DNA from: Spirochaetaceae bacterium 4572_59
GTDB lineage: Bacteria; Spirochaetota; Spirochaetia; DSM-2461
Length of the DNA: 64,000 nucleotides
Assembly (NCBI GenBank): GCA_002084805.1
Contig: NBMC01000003.1
Location: forward strand, 124,001-188,000
Direction of reading: 5' to 3'
The position numbers were made by a program, and so were the translations under genes. Below the pieces are notes generated by a model. That model did not search any database, was not told the DNA's origin, and saw only the letters and a list, made by a program, of their open reading frames with translations. Numbering within the stretch: the stretch's first letter is position 1; every line of letters begins with the position of its first letter. Shown in pieces: positions 52,904 through 60,623 of this stretch.

Positions 52904-52969
52904 ATTCTGGATGATCAGGATTATATTATTGAAATTTTGAGTGATATGCTGATAACCAAGTTATGGTAG
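52904..52969 (+). pseudogene. Receiver-domain N-terminal scrap
   Basis: In one frame between two stops the sequence reads ILDDQDYIIEILSDMLITKL and ends, like the first strand and helix of a receiver domain. No start codon or continuation is present. With the fragment at 49907 it suggests past regulator genes around the chemoreceptor. Confidence 0.35.
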
Positions 52970-53053
52970 CACCTCAGGATTACAATTTTATAGAAGAACT
53001 GGCATATGGGTATTCCTGGTAATACTCTGTATGCCTACTGTAAGAAATTACCC

Positions 53054-53091
53054 CAGGAGGATGAATTATTTTCTAATAATTCTTCCCCCTG
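53054..53091. other. Large hairpin after the sugar-permease operon
   Basis: A 17-position stem with two mismatches and a TTCT loop lies 28 bases past the permease stop on the minus strand. No T-run follows on either side, so it may protect the transcript end or mark a weak terminator. Confidence 0.4.
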
Positions 53092-53118
53092 TAGGGAATC
53101 CCGGAGTTTATAGTCTGG

Positions 53119-53812
53119 TTATCCTTTAACCGAACCGGCAAGGAGGCCCTTAATAAAGTATTTCCCCAGAAAGACATACAGAAGGAGCGTTGGCATCGCA
53201 GCGATGAGGGCTCCCGCCATCTGTACATTCCACTCAACAATCTGGCTCCCCGCAAGATTTACCAGAGCCACTGTAATAGGCTGAATGGAAGGATTCTGAG
53301 TAATGGTGACAGCAAACAGAAAATCATTCCATATACTGGTAAACTGCCAGATGATAACGACAACCATCGCCGGGGCGGACAGAGGAATAATGACTTTCAG
53401 ATACGTTCCGATTAATCCCAGACCATCCATCAGAGAGGCTTCCAGCAGCTCATCAGGAACTTCTGCATAAAAGTTTCTGAACATCAGGGTGGCTATGGGT
53501 ATCCCGTAAATCACATGGGTCACAATCAGATCCTATTATAATGGTGCAAATAGTAGCGGATATGACCAGAATAAAGCTGTTAATCAGATTAGGCAGCAGT
53601 TTTTCAAAGGCTTCAGAAAATGATTCAATGTGAAATGTTTTGGGGAATAACCACATTTCGGAGATACTGACATTGGCAAAACTCTTCAGGCTTGTCGCCA
53701 GGAGAACATAGACCGGTATTAAAAAAAATAAACAGAAAATTATCAGGGTCATGTACAAAAGAGTTCTGTTCACGTTCCTTTTCATTATTGGATTATTGTT
53801 AAGAAATGCCAT
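53119..53812 (-). pseudogene. MalG-like sugar ABC permease with internal deletion and frameshift
   Basis: The first ORF (53453-53812) gives the N-terminus of a CUT1 carbohydrate permease: TLLYMTLIIFCLFFLIPVYV and [17 protein letters not shown]. The frame then changes, and a second ORF carries the rest: [20 protein letters not shown], the EAA loop [19 protein letters not shown], and [15 protein letters not shown]. About 45-50 residues expected between the two parts (two helices) are absent, so this is a deletion, not only a single-base error. The gene lies 1 base after the MalF-like permease. If real, the transporter is inactive unless another MalG substitutes. Confidence 0.72.
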
Positions 53813-53813
53813 A

Positions 53814-54707
53814 TCAGTCTTCCTTCTTGAATGTTGAATAGAGGTAGGGCACTATCACAAATGCTACCATGATCAGCATGATGATTGAAATTGCGGCTCC
53901 CTCAGCATAGTGATTACCACGGAAGGTTGTTTCGAACATGAATAGTCCGGGGAAATCGGTTACAAAAGCCGGACCGGACCCGGTCATCGCATAAACAAGG
54001 TCAAAAATCTTTAAAGAGATATGTCCCAGAACAATCATGGCCGATAGAATAATAGGTTTGATAGAAGGAATGATAATAGCTTTTATTATAGTAAACTCTC
54101 CAGCACCTTCAATCTGAGCAGACTCGATCAGCTGCACAGGAATACCTCTCAGCCCTGCCAGGAACATCGCCATTGTATAACCCATATACTGCCAGGTAGC
54201 TGCCAGGATGATGGACAAAAGGGCAAAATTGAATCCTCCCATACTGTCTGTATTGGTATACCAACCAAAGCTGACGTTTTCAAAGCCCATCATCTGAAAC
54301 AGAGAATTGATACCTACCGTCGGATTTAGCATCCATCGCCAAAGAACACCTGTTACGACAAAAGAAAGTGCAAGGGGAAACATATAGACGGTACGAAAGA
54401 ACCCTTCACCCTTGATATTTTTATTAATCAGATATGCCAGAAAAAACCCGAAAAAGACACAACTGACAATGAAAAAAATAGTGAAAAAGAATGTGTTTAA
54501 CAGATCAATCTGGAAACGGGTATTTTTAAACAGTTCAATATAGTTATCCAACCACACCAGGGTAAAATCAGATTTTATTCCATCCCAGGCAGAAAGAGAA
54601 ACCCGAAAAGACCAGGCAATAAATCCATAGATAAAGACGACAACAACCAGGATGGATGGTGTCACCATCAAAAGCGCCTTTTTCCTATCTTTTTTTGTAA
54701 AAATCAT
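53814..54707 (-). CDS. Carbohydrate ABC transporter permease (MalF type)
   Basis: About 297 residues and six transmembrane helices of the CUT1 sugar-permease class. KKALLMVTPSILVVVVFIYG is the first helix; FFGFFLAYLINKNIKGEGFF and the EAA-loop IPVQLIESAQIEGAGEFTII are diagnostic. The start at MIFTKKDRK follows a GGGAGGTCTA site, so the track's extra N-terminal residues are dropped. It works with the binding protein encoded upstream. As in many CUT1 systems no ATPase gene is nearby, so a shared MsmK-type ATPase is expected elsewhere. Confidence 0.92.
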   Translation of the reverse strand: MIFTKKDRKKALLMVTPSILVVVVFIYGFIAWSFRVSLSAWDGIKSDFTLVWLDNYIELFKNTRFQIDLLNTFFFTIFFIVSCVFFGFFLAYLINKNIKGEGFFRTVYMFPLALSFVVTGVLWRWMLNPTVGINSLFQMMGFENVSFGWYTNTDSMGGFNFALLSIILAATWQYMGYTMAMFLAGLRGIPVQLIESAQIEGAGEFTIIKAIIIPSIKPIILSAMIVLGHISLKIFDLVYAMTGSGPAFVTDFPGLFMFETTFRGNHYAEGAAISIIMLIMVAFVIVPYLYSTFKKED

Positions 54708-54768
54708 TAGACCTCCCTGAAAAAAAGCGGGCAGCAATATGCAACCCGCTTTCAGTCAGTAAATTACT

Positions 54769-55935
54769 TTATTTCTGAGCATACTTTTCAGCAGCGCTTG
54801 TTAAATCCTCTACCGCTTTATCTACATCCAATTTGGTAACAAGAATGGTGACAATATCATTGATTCTTGTGAGCCATGCCTCGGAAGCAGCAGCGCCATG
54901 GGCGAGACTGGGAACAATAACATTTGTATTGAAATCATCCATAGCTTCATTCTGGTATTCATTATAGAGAGAACGATCCCCGTCGATACGGGCAGGAATG
55001 GAACCTTTAACAGGATTAAATGCATCCTGACCTTCCTTGGAAGCCAGAACAGTCAGCCATTTCTCGGCATTCTCTACATTCTTGATATCTTTAGGCAGAC
55101 CGAAGGAATCAGAAAGCATAATAAAATTACCTTCTGTTCCAGGAGAGGGAACCCAATCCCAGACGACTTTCTGATCATAGCCCTTAGACATGAAGTATCC
55201 GGCAGCCCAGTCACCCATGACGTTCATGGCAGCCTTTCCCTCAGCAACATACTGAGCCGCATCCATATTGGAGATGGCGGAATGGTCAGCATTTACATAT
55301 TTCATCATTTTGGCAAAGTTATTCAGAGCCTCTCTGACCTCAGGAGAATCCCAAGAGGTAGAACCATCCCACAAACCGTTATATTTTTCGGGTCCTGTGC
55401 TGGCCAGAATGACATTTTCCAGAAGATGAGTCGATGCCCAGATTCCTGTGTCGCCCAAAGACAGAGGAGTCACGCCATTACTGGCAAATACCTCGGCAAC
55501 ATTAAAAAACTCTTCCATTGTGCGGGGAGCTTCAAGAATAACATCTTTAGGAAATTTATCCATCCATCCGTTATCTTTAAGGATATAGGAAATAGGTTCC
55601 ATAAAATCAGAGACAACCCATGTATCGATCAACTCATGACCGGCATGTACCTGAAAACTGTCAGGTGGATCGCCACCCTGCATTCTGGTAGCAAGAACAG
55701 CCTTGGCGTTGGTTCCAGCTCCTCCGGCAACAGTTGCATTGATAAGATCTACATCAGGATTCTGAGCCTGATAAATATCAATAATAGCATTAAGTCCTTC
55801 GGCTTCGCCTCCAGCCGTCCACCAGCTGAAAATTTCCATCTCGTTCTTTGCTTCCGATTCCTGTGCACCATTTGCAGATATCTGAAAAGATATCATCAGA
55901 GCAAATAAAATCGGTAAAACAACTAATTTTTTCAT
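54769..55935 (-). CDS. Extracellular sugar-binding protein of an ABC transporter
   Basis: About 388 residues: a signal peptide (MKKLVVLPILFALMISFQIS) with cleavage near ANGAQES, then a family 1 binding protein with EIFSWWTAGGEAEGLNAIID, the helical hinge GDWAAGYFMSKGYDQKVVWD and SDSFGLPKDIKNVENAEKWL. The start is set at the ATG 55935, 6 or so bases after GGAG. It feeds a CUT1 transporter for mono- or oligosaccharides. The neighbouring AGE epimerase suggests a sugar of the glucose/mannose or N-acylhexosamine kind, but the ligand is inference. Confidence 0.9.
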   Translation of the reverse strand: MKKLVVLPILFALMISFQISANGAQESEAKNEMEIFSWWTAGGEAEGLNAIIDIYQAQNPDVDLINATVAGGAGTNAKAVLATRMQGGDPPDSFQVHAGHELIDTWVVSDFMEPISYILKDNGWMDKFPKDVILEAPRTMEEFFNVAEVFASNGVTPLSLGDTGIWASTHLLENVILASTGPEKYNGLWDGSTSWDSPEVREALNNFAKMMKYVNADHSAISNMDAAQYVAEGKAAMNVMGDWAAGYFMSKGYDQKVVWDWVPSPGTEGNFIMLSDSFGLPKDIKNVENAEKWLTVLASKEGQDAFNPVKGSIPARIDGDRSLYNEYQNEAMDDFNTNVIVPSLAHGAAASEAWLTRINDIVTILVTKLDVDKAVEDLTSAAEKYAQK

Positions 55936-55957
55936 AGTCTTCTCCATTTATTTATTT

Positions 55958-55976
55958 AAAAAGCACCTTGCTTTTT
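55958..55976. terminator. Short hairpin between the AGE epimerase and the binding-protein gene
   Basis: AAAAAGCA-CCT-TGCTTTTT forms an 8-bp stem with a run of T on either strand. It may act as a weak or partial terminator or an RNA-processing site that raises binding-protein mRNA over its neighbours, a common arrangement in ABC operons. Confidence 0.4.
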
Positions 55977-56010
55977 ATTACCATAGAAACAGATCCTCTC
56001 TCATTCCTGA

Positions 56011-57282
56011 TTAAGCCGAGATTCTCTCAAGCCTCTCAATCGTCAGTATAACAGCACGTATGGAGTGATAATTAACCTTCCAGGAGTGACTCATATGTTC
56101 CCAGATGGGATTGCCTTCACGGCTTAACAGAGGCCACCACTCTCCTACTTCATGCTTAATCATGTGGTTCATCACAAAAGTATGAACGTTCTGATAGTTT
56201 TCCAGGTATTTTTCATCCCCATAGAGCAGGTAGGCATCCAGCATCCCTGTCAGGAACTCAGCCTGCTGCCAGAACTCCTTTGCCTGGTCGTAGACCTTCC
56301 TGCCGTCATGAGAACCCTCCACATAGACCCCGCCGTATTCCCGGTCAATACCGATTTCTGCATGAGCCAGGATTTTCCCGAACAGCTCATCGTAGTTATG
56401 CGGATCCTGCCCCAGGATCTTCAACGAATCGGTCAGCAGCCAGAAAAACTCGACATTATGCCCGTAGGAAGAATTATCAAGATTGTTAACTTTTTCCTGA
56501 GAATCTCCCACAAAGCGATCCCATCCCCAGATAATATCAAATTTAATTTGCGGCGCGATAGTCCAATCCTTATAAAACTGAGGGATACCGGTCCCGTACA
56601 GCGGATGCATAATCCGCTGTGTCAGCAGATCAATGATTTCCTGCAGCTTTCTTTTATGAACGTCCTTTCCGCTGCAGGCATACAGAGCCGTAAAGGCCTC
56701 CATAAGATGCATATGGACATCCAGAGTTTTCCTGTCTCCTCCCGCACTGCCGGGTCCACAGAGAATCCAGTCCTTCTCAAACATCTCCCAATAACCGCCA
56801 CAGGAAGTTTCTGCAGCATAGATCTGCAGTAGATCAAAACATTTTTCAGCATATTCCAGCCCGCGGGGATCTCCTGAAGCACTTGTATAGGTCGCGAGGG
56901 CATAAATAGCAAAACTATGCCCATATAATATTTTTTTATCTATCAGGACTTCATTTTTCCTGTTGAAAAGCCAGTAGAATCCACCATTTTCAGAATCCCA
57001 GTAATTGTCGATGGCAAATTGAACACCCTTTTCAGCCAGGCCCAACAGGACGTTATCCGGATCAAATCCTTTGATATGAGCCAGGGAAAAAGAATAGATG
57101 CTACGCATATGTGCCAACAGCGATTTTTCATCACAGCCGGAATCATCACCATTTGTATCAAACTGGGTAATAAAACCGCCATAAGACTCATCCCATATAC
57201 GGTTTTGCCAGAAGGGCAGCAATTCCTGGCTTAGATGACTACTCATCTCTTTCTTCCACAATTTGACCATTTCCAGATCCAT
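56011..57282 (-). CDS. AGE-family sugar epimerase/isomerase
   Basis: A 423-residue (alpha/alpha)6-barrel protein of the N-acylglucosamine 2-epimerase superfamily. WDESYGGFITQFDTNGD, KSLLAHMRSIYSFSLAH, NGGFYWLFNRKNE and DVHMHLMEAFTALY are the conserved segments, with active-site histidines in LYGHSFAIYAL, HNVEFFWLL and MSHSWKVNYHSIR. The family includes N-acetylglucosamine 2-epimerase, cellobiose 2-epimerase and mannose isomerase; the sequence looks more like the cellobiose 2-epimerase/mannose isomerase branch, but this is not certain. First gene of the transporter operon, under the LacI-type operator at 57342. Confidence 0.85.
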   Translation of the reverse strand: MDLEMVKLWKKEMSSHLSQELLPFWQNRIWDESYGGFITQFDTNGDDSGCDEKSLLAHMRSIYSFSLAHIKGFDPDNVLLGLAEKGVQFAIDNYWDSENGGFYWLFNRKNEVLIDKKILYGHSFAIYALATYTSASGDPRGLEYAEKCFDLLQIYAAETSCGGYWEMFEKDWILCGPGSAGGDRKTLDVHMHLMEAFTALYACSGKDVHKRKLQEIIDLLTQRIMHPLYGTGIPQFYKDWTIAPQIKFDIIWGWDRFVGDSQEKVNNLDNSSYGHNVEFFWLLTDSLKILGQDPHNYDELFGKILAHAEIGIDREYGGVYVEGSHDGRKVYDQAKEFWQQAEFLTGMLDAYLLYGDEKYLENYQNVHTFVMNHMIKHEVGEWWPLLSREGNPIWEHMSHSWKVNYHSIRAVILTIERLERISA

Positions 57283-57341
57283 ATCATTTTCCTCTTTTCT
57301 TCTATTTCATAAATTATATTTATCTCAGTTTTTCCTTATTA

Positions 57342-57383
57342 TGGAATCGGTTTCATAATAAATCTGTTTATTCTATTTGTCAA
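57342..57383 (-). promoter_or_regulatory. Promoter and LacI-type operator of the AGE-transporter operon
   Basis: On the minus strand TTGACA (57378-57383) and TATTAT (57355-57360) are 17 bases apart. The palindrome TGAAACCGATTCCA (57342-57355) starts in the last base pair of the -10 box, over the transcription start. It fits the LacI/GalR consensus TGxAAxCGxTTxCA. Confidence 0.8.
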
Positions 57384-57480
57384 CTTCAATAATAAAAACT
57401 ATTACCAAATATTTTATTTACATACAACATAATAATTTATAAATTCATTGCTTTAATAAATAAACAAGACAAAACAAAGA

Positions 57481-57509
57481 TTGACAGAATAGCTACTGAG
57501 GGATAATAT
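57481..57509 (+). promoter_or_regulatory. Promoter of the PfkB-HAD operon
   Basis: TTGACA and TAATAT are 17 bases apart, with the transcription start expected near 57516. The region between the divergent promoters (57384-57480) is very AT-rich. Confidence 0.8.
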
Positions 57510-57518
57510 CATTATAAA

Positions 57519-57532
57519 TGTATCCGGTTACA
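57519..57532 (+). promoter_or_regulatory. LacI-type operator at the start of the PfkB-HAD operon
   Basis: TGTATCCGGTTACA is an almost perfect palindrome around a central CCGG, placed a few bases after the predicted start site. It resembles a LacI/GalR operator and differs in its outer bases from the site at 57342; both may bind the LacI regulator at 62264. Confidence 0.65.
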
Positions 57533-57624
57533 TTTTCAAAGCCCAGAGACTGCCATCGGCAGTATATGCCTGATGTACGCAGATACAAACAAAGACCTTA
57601 TAAAATGCAAAATAGGAAAAACTA

Positions 57625-59523
57625 ATGAAAGATCTCAATAAAATCATCGACAAATTTTCAAATACATCAATTGCTGTAATTGGAGATATTTGTCTGGACA
57701 TGTATTATTTTCTTACTAACGAAAAAAGTGAAATATCTGTGGAAACAGGTATCGAGACACGCACAGTTTCTGCTTTCAAAAATGAAGCCGGTGGCGCTGG
57801 CAATGTGGCGATCAACCTGAAAACACTGGGTAAATGCAGTGTCGATATTTATGGTATGATCGGAGAGGATTCCTTTGGGGTTACCCTCAGATCGATACTG
57901 GAGAAAGCCGGTATAAACTGCCGTTTTATTCAAACCCAGAAGTCTGACTGGCACACCCATGTCTATCATAAGGTATACAAAGACGGCCGAGAGGAACCCC
58001 GCTATGATATAGGGAATTTTAACAAAGCCGACAGTCAGGCTGTTAAAACGATTCTAACGGACCTCGAATCCAATATTGATAAATATCAGGCAGTCATCAT
58101 CAATGAGCAGATCATCCACGGCTACCACAATGAAGTTTTTCAATCCGGTCTGTCACGGCTGATTGAAAAATATGAAGACCGCTGTCTCTGGATCACCGAC
58201 TGTCGCCACCTGAATAATATCTACAACAAAAGCATACGAAAACTGAATAACCACGAAGCCCGGGCACTCTTCCGGGAGCTGCATCCTGAGAGCACGGACC
58301 TACCGGAAGACAGGGCCCTGGCTCTTTGGCTTCATAGCTATTGGGGAAAACCGCTTATAGTCACCCTGGGAGAAGAGGGAGCCATTGCGGTCGATCAAAA
58401 CGGCCAGATCCTGGAGACGGCAGGAATAAACCTGATCGGAGCAAAAGATACGGTGGGAGCGGGAGACGCCTTCCTTTCGGGCCTGACCCTGACTCTGGCC
58501 TCCGGTGGCACACTGGAGGAAGCCCTGCATATCGGGAATTCTTCTGCCAGTGTTTCGGTTAGCAAATTGTTTGAAACCGGTCACCCCGCAGTGGAGGAAG
58601 TTTTGGAAATGGGAAGCTCCCCCGATTACAGATACAATCCCGACCTGGCAAAGGATGACAGAAAAGCCCGCTTCCTGGAAAACAGCCCTGTTGAGCTGAT
58701 CAATATCAGCCAGACAAACCGGCCTAAAGTGGTGATTTTTGATCATGATGGTACGATTTCAACCCTGAGACAGGGTTGGGAGCCTATTATGAAAGAGGTC
58801 CTGATACAGGCTGTTCTCGGTCAGTCCTTCGAGACAATCGATCCTGACAAGCTGAAAGATATCCAGAAAGAAGCGGATGAGCTGATTGAAAAAACGACAG
58901 GAGTGCAGACCATCATTCAGATGCACGCTCTCCGGGATATGGTCAGATCCTTCGGATACGTAGCCGAAGAAGAAATACTGTCTCCACTGGAATATAAAAA
59001 GATCTACAATGATAAACTGATGAAAATGGTATCCTCCCGGGTCGACCTGTTCCAGCGGGGACTGCTAAACCTGGATGATGTAACCATAAAAGGGGCCGTC
59101 CCGTTTCTTGAAAAGCTCAGGAAGGCAGGGGTAACTATCTATATGGCCAGCGGCACCGATCAGGAGGATGTACGACGGGAGGCGACCCTTCTCGGCTATG
59201 CAGATTACTTCAACGGTGGAATTTTCGGATCCGTGGGCGATGTGAACTGTGATCCCAAACGGATGGTGATTGAAACAATCATCAAAAACATCCCTGCAGG
59301 GATAAAACCGGAAGATTGCTATATTTTTGGCGACGGCCCCGTAGAGATGAGGGAAGCCTCCAAACGGGGGTTTACACGGATCGGACTTGTCAGTGATGAA
59401 AAACAGCGTTTTGGCACCAACCGAGACAAAAGGCCCCGTCTGATTCTAGGGGGAGCCCAGGCCCTGATACCGGACTTCTCCTGGATTAGCATATTAAGCA
59501 GATTCTTGAGTTGGGAGGTATAA
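57625..59523 (+). CDS. PfkB-type sugar kinase fused to a HAD phosphatase
   Basis: A 632-residue fusion. Residues 1 to about 330 are a PfkB/ribokinase-fold kinase close to the RfaE/HldE kinase domain: IAVIGDICLDMYYFLTN, NEAGGAGNVAINLKTLG, and the ATP/anion-hole motif KDTVGAGDAFLSG with the catalytic Asp. From about residue 370 a haloacid dehalogenase phosphatase follows, with the nucleophile in VVIFDHDGTIS, motif II in YMASGTDQ and the metal site in IFGDGPVEMREA. A kinase and a phosphatase in one chain recall the HldE kinase and GmhB steps of heptose synthesis, but no nucleotidyltransferase domain is present. The substrate is unknown. AGGAA precedes the ATG. It is the first gene of the operon. 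Confidence 0.85.
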   Translation: MKDLNKIIDKFSNTSIAVIGDICLDMYYFLTNEKSEISVETGIETRTVSAFKNEAGGAGNVAINLKTLGKCSVDIYGMIGEDSFGVTLRSILEKAGINCRFIQTQKSDWHTHVYHKVYKDGREEPRYDIGNFNKADSQAVKTILTDLESNIDKYQAVIINEQIIHGYHNEVFQSGLSRLIEKYEDRCLWITDCRHLNNIYNKSIRKLNNHEARALFRELHPESTDLPEDRALALWLHSYWGKPLIVTLGEEGAIAVDQNGQILETAGINLIGAKDTVGAGDAFLSGLTLTLASGGTLEEALHIGNSSASVSVSKLFETGHPAVEEVLEMGSSPDYRYNPDLAKDDRKARFLENSPVELINISQTNRPKVVIFDHDGTISTLRQGWEPIMKEVLIQAVLGQSFETIDPDKLKDIQKEADELIEKTTGVQTIIQMHALRDMVRSFGYVAEEEILSPLEYKKIYNDKLMKMVSSRVDLFQRGLLNLDDVTIKGAVPFLEKLRKAGVTIYMASGTDQEDVRREATLLGYADYFNGGIFGSVGDVNCDPKRMVIETIIKNIPAGIKPEDCYIFGDGPVEMREASKRGFTRIGLVSDEKQRFGTNRDKRPRLILGGAQALIPDFSWISILSRFLSWEV

Positions 59524-59526
59524 ACA

Positions 59527-60621
59527 ATGGAATATTTTAATCGCTATAAGATGAATTTCTATCCCCTGGAATCCCGAATAAGTAAGGTTGAGATAAATAA
59601 AGCCAGCATTTCGCCAAAGGAAACTGCAGCCCCACTTGAAGAGACCATAAGCCTCCGCCTGAAAACCATATCCGAAGAAATCCGGGAGGCCAGAAAAAAT
59701 AACAAACCAGTTATCCTCGCATTTGGTGCTCATACCATCAAAAATGGTCTGGGAAGAATCCTGGCGGCCCTTATAGAAGAGGGCTGGGTGACCCATCTGG
59801 CGACAAACGGAGCCGGTGTTATCCATGACTGGGAGTTCGCCTACCTGGGCCGGAGTTCCGAAGACGTAAAAGCCAATGTGGAAGAAGGTAAATTCGGAAC
59901 ATGGGAAGAATCAGGATTGTATATCAACCTGGCTCTGGTAGCTGGCGCCTATGAGGGAATGGGATACGGAGAAGCAGTCGGAGCCATGATTTGCTCTGAG
60001 GGAATAGATATTCCATCAGAAGAGCTTCTTATGGAAATTATTCAAAGCCCGAGTGAAGAGCTTTGGAAGCGGGCGGCAGCTGCGGATTACCTTGAACTGA
60101 TCCGGGCGGAAAAACTCCCGGCCGGACGACTGTCCATCAAACATCCTTTTTCAGACTACAGCATTCAGGCCCGGGCGTTCAGAAACAACACCCCCTTTAC
60201 CAGTCATCCCATGTTCGGACATGACATCATCTATACCCACAGGGCCAACAGAGGAGCCGCCATAGGACGCTGTGCGGAAAGAGACTTTTTATCCTTTGTC
60301 CACTCTGTATCCGGACTGGAAGGAGGAGTTTATCTCTCCGTTGGCTCGGCTGTGATGTCTCCCATGATCTTCGAAAAATCCCTCTCCATGGCCAGAAATG
60401 TGGCTCAGGCGGAGGGTAAGGATATCCGGAACTGTGCTATCCATGTGGTGGATCTTCAGGAGGAGACCTGGGACTGGACAAAAGGGGAACCTCCTATGGA
60501 CAATCCGGCCTACTATCTCCGCTTTATGAAGACCTTCAACCGAATGGGTTGCCCCATAGATTACACTTCAATGGACAACCGCGACTTTCTGTTACAGCTC
60601 TATAAGCGACTAAAGGATTAA
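59527..60621 (+). CDS. Uncharacterised protein, tentatively deoxyhypusine-synthase-like
   Basis: A 364-residue soluble protein, separated by 3 bases from the preceding gene. It has a striking conserved-looking block: ARKNNKPVILAFGAHTIKNG, then LATNGAGVIHDWEFAYLG and FGTWEESGLYINLAL, and later LSVGSAVMSPMIFEKSL. The nicotinamide-nucleotide-binding Rossmann pattern of the deoxyhypusine synthase family (GA-H-x-K and N-G-A-x-x-H-D) is the nearest thing I can recall, but the catalytic lysine segment of that family is not evident. Bacteria do not make hypusine, so another role, in the sugar-phosphate pathway of the neighbours, is likely. Function unknown. Confidence 0.6.
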   Translation: MEYFNRYKMNFYPLESRISKVEINKASISPKETAAPLEETISLRLKTISEEIREARKNNKPVILAFGAHTIKNGLGRILAALIEEGWVTHLATNGAGVIHDWEFAYLGRSSEDVKANVEEGKFGTWEESGLYINLALVAGAYEGMGYGEAVGAMICSEGIDIPSEELLMEIIQSPSEELWKRAAAADYLELIRAEKLPAGRLSIKHPFSDYSIQARAFRNNTPFTSHPMFGHDIIYTHRANRGAAIGRCAERDFLSFVHSVSGLEGGVYLSVGSAVMSPMIFEKSLSMARNVAQAEGKDIRNCAIHVVDLQEETWDWTKGEPPMDNPAYYLRFMKTFNRMGCPIDYTSMDNRDFLLQLYKRLKD

Positions 60622-60623
60622 CA

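Noticed and set aside
54898-55908. 336-codon plus-strand ORF
   Set aside because: It is the antisense shadow of the sugar-binding-protein gene, with composition unlike a real protein.
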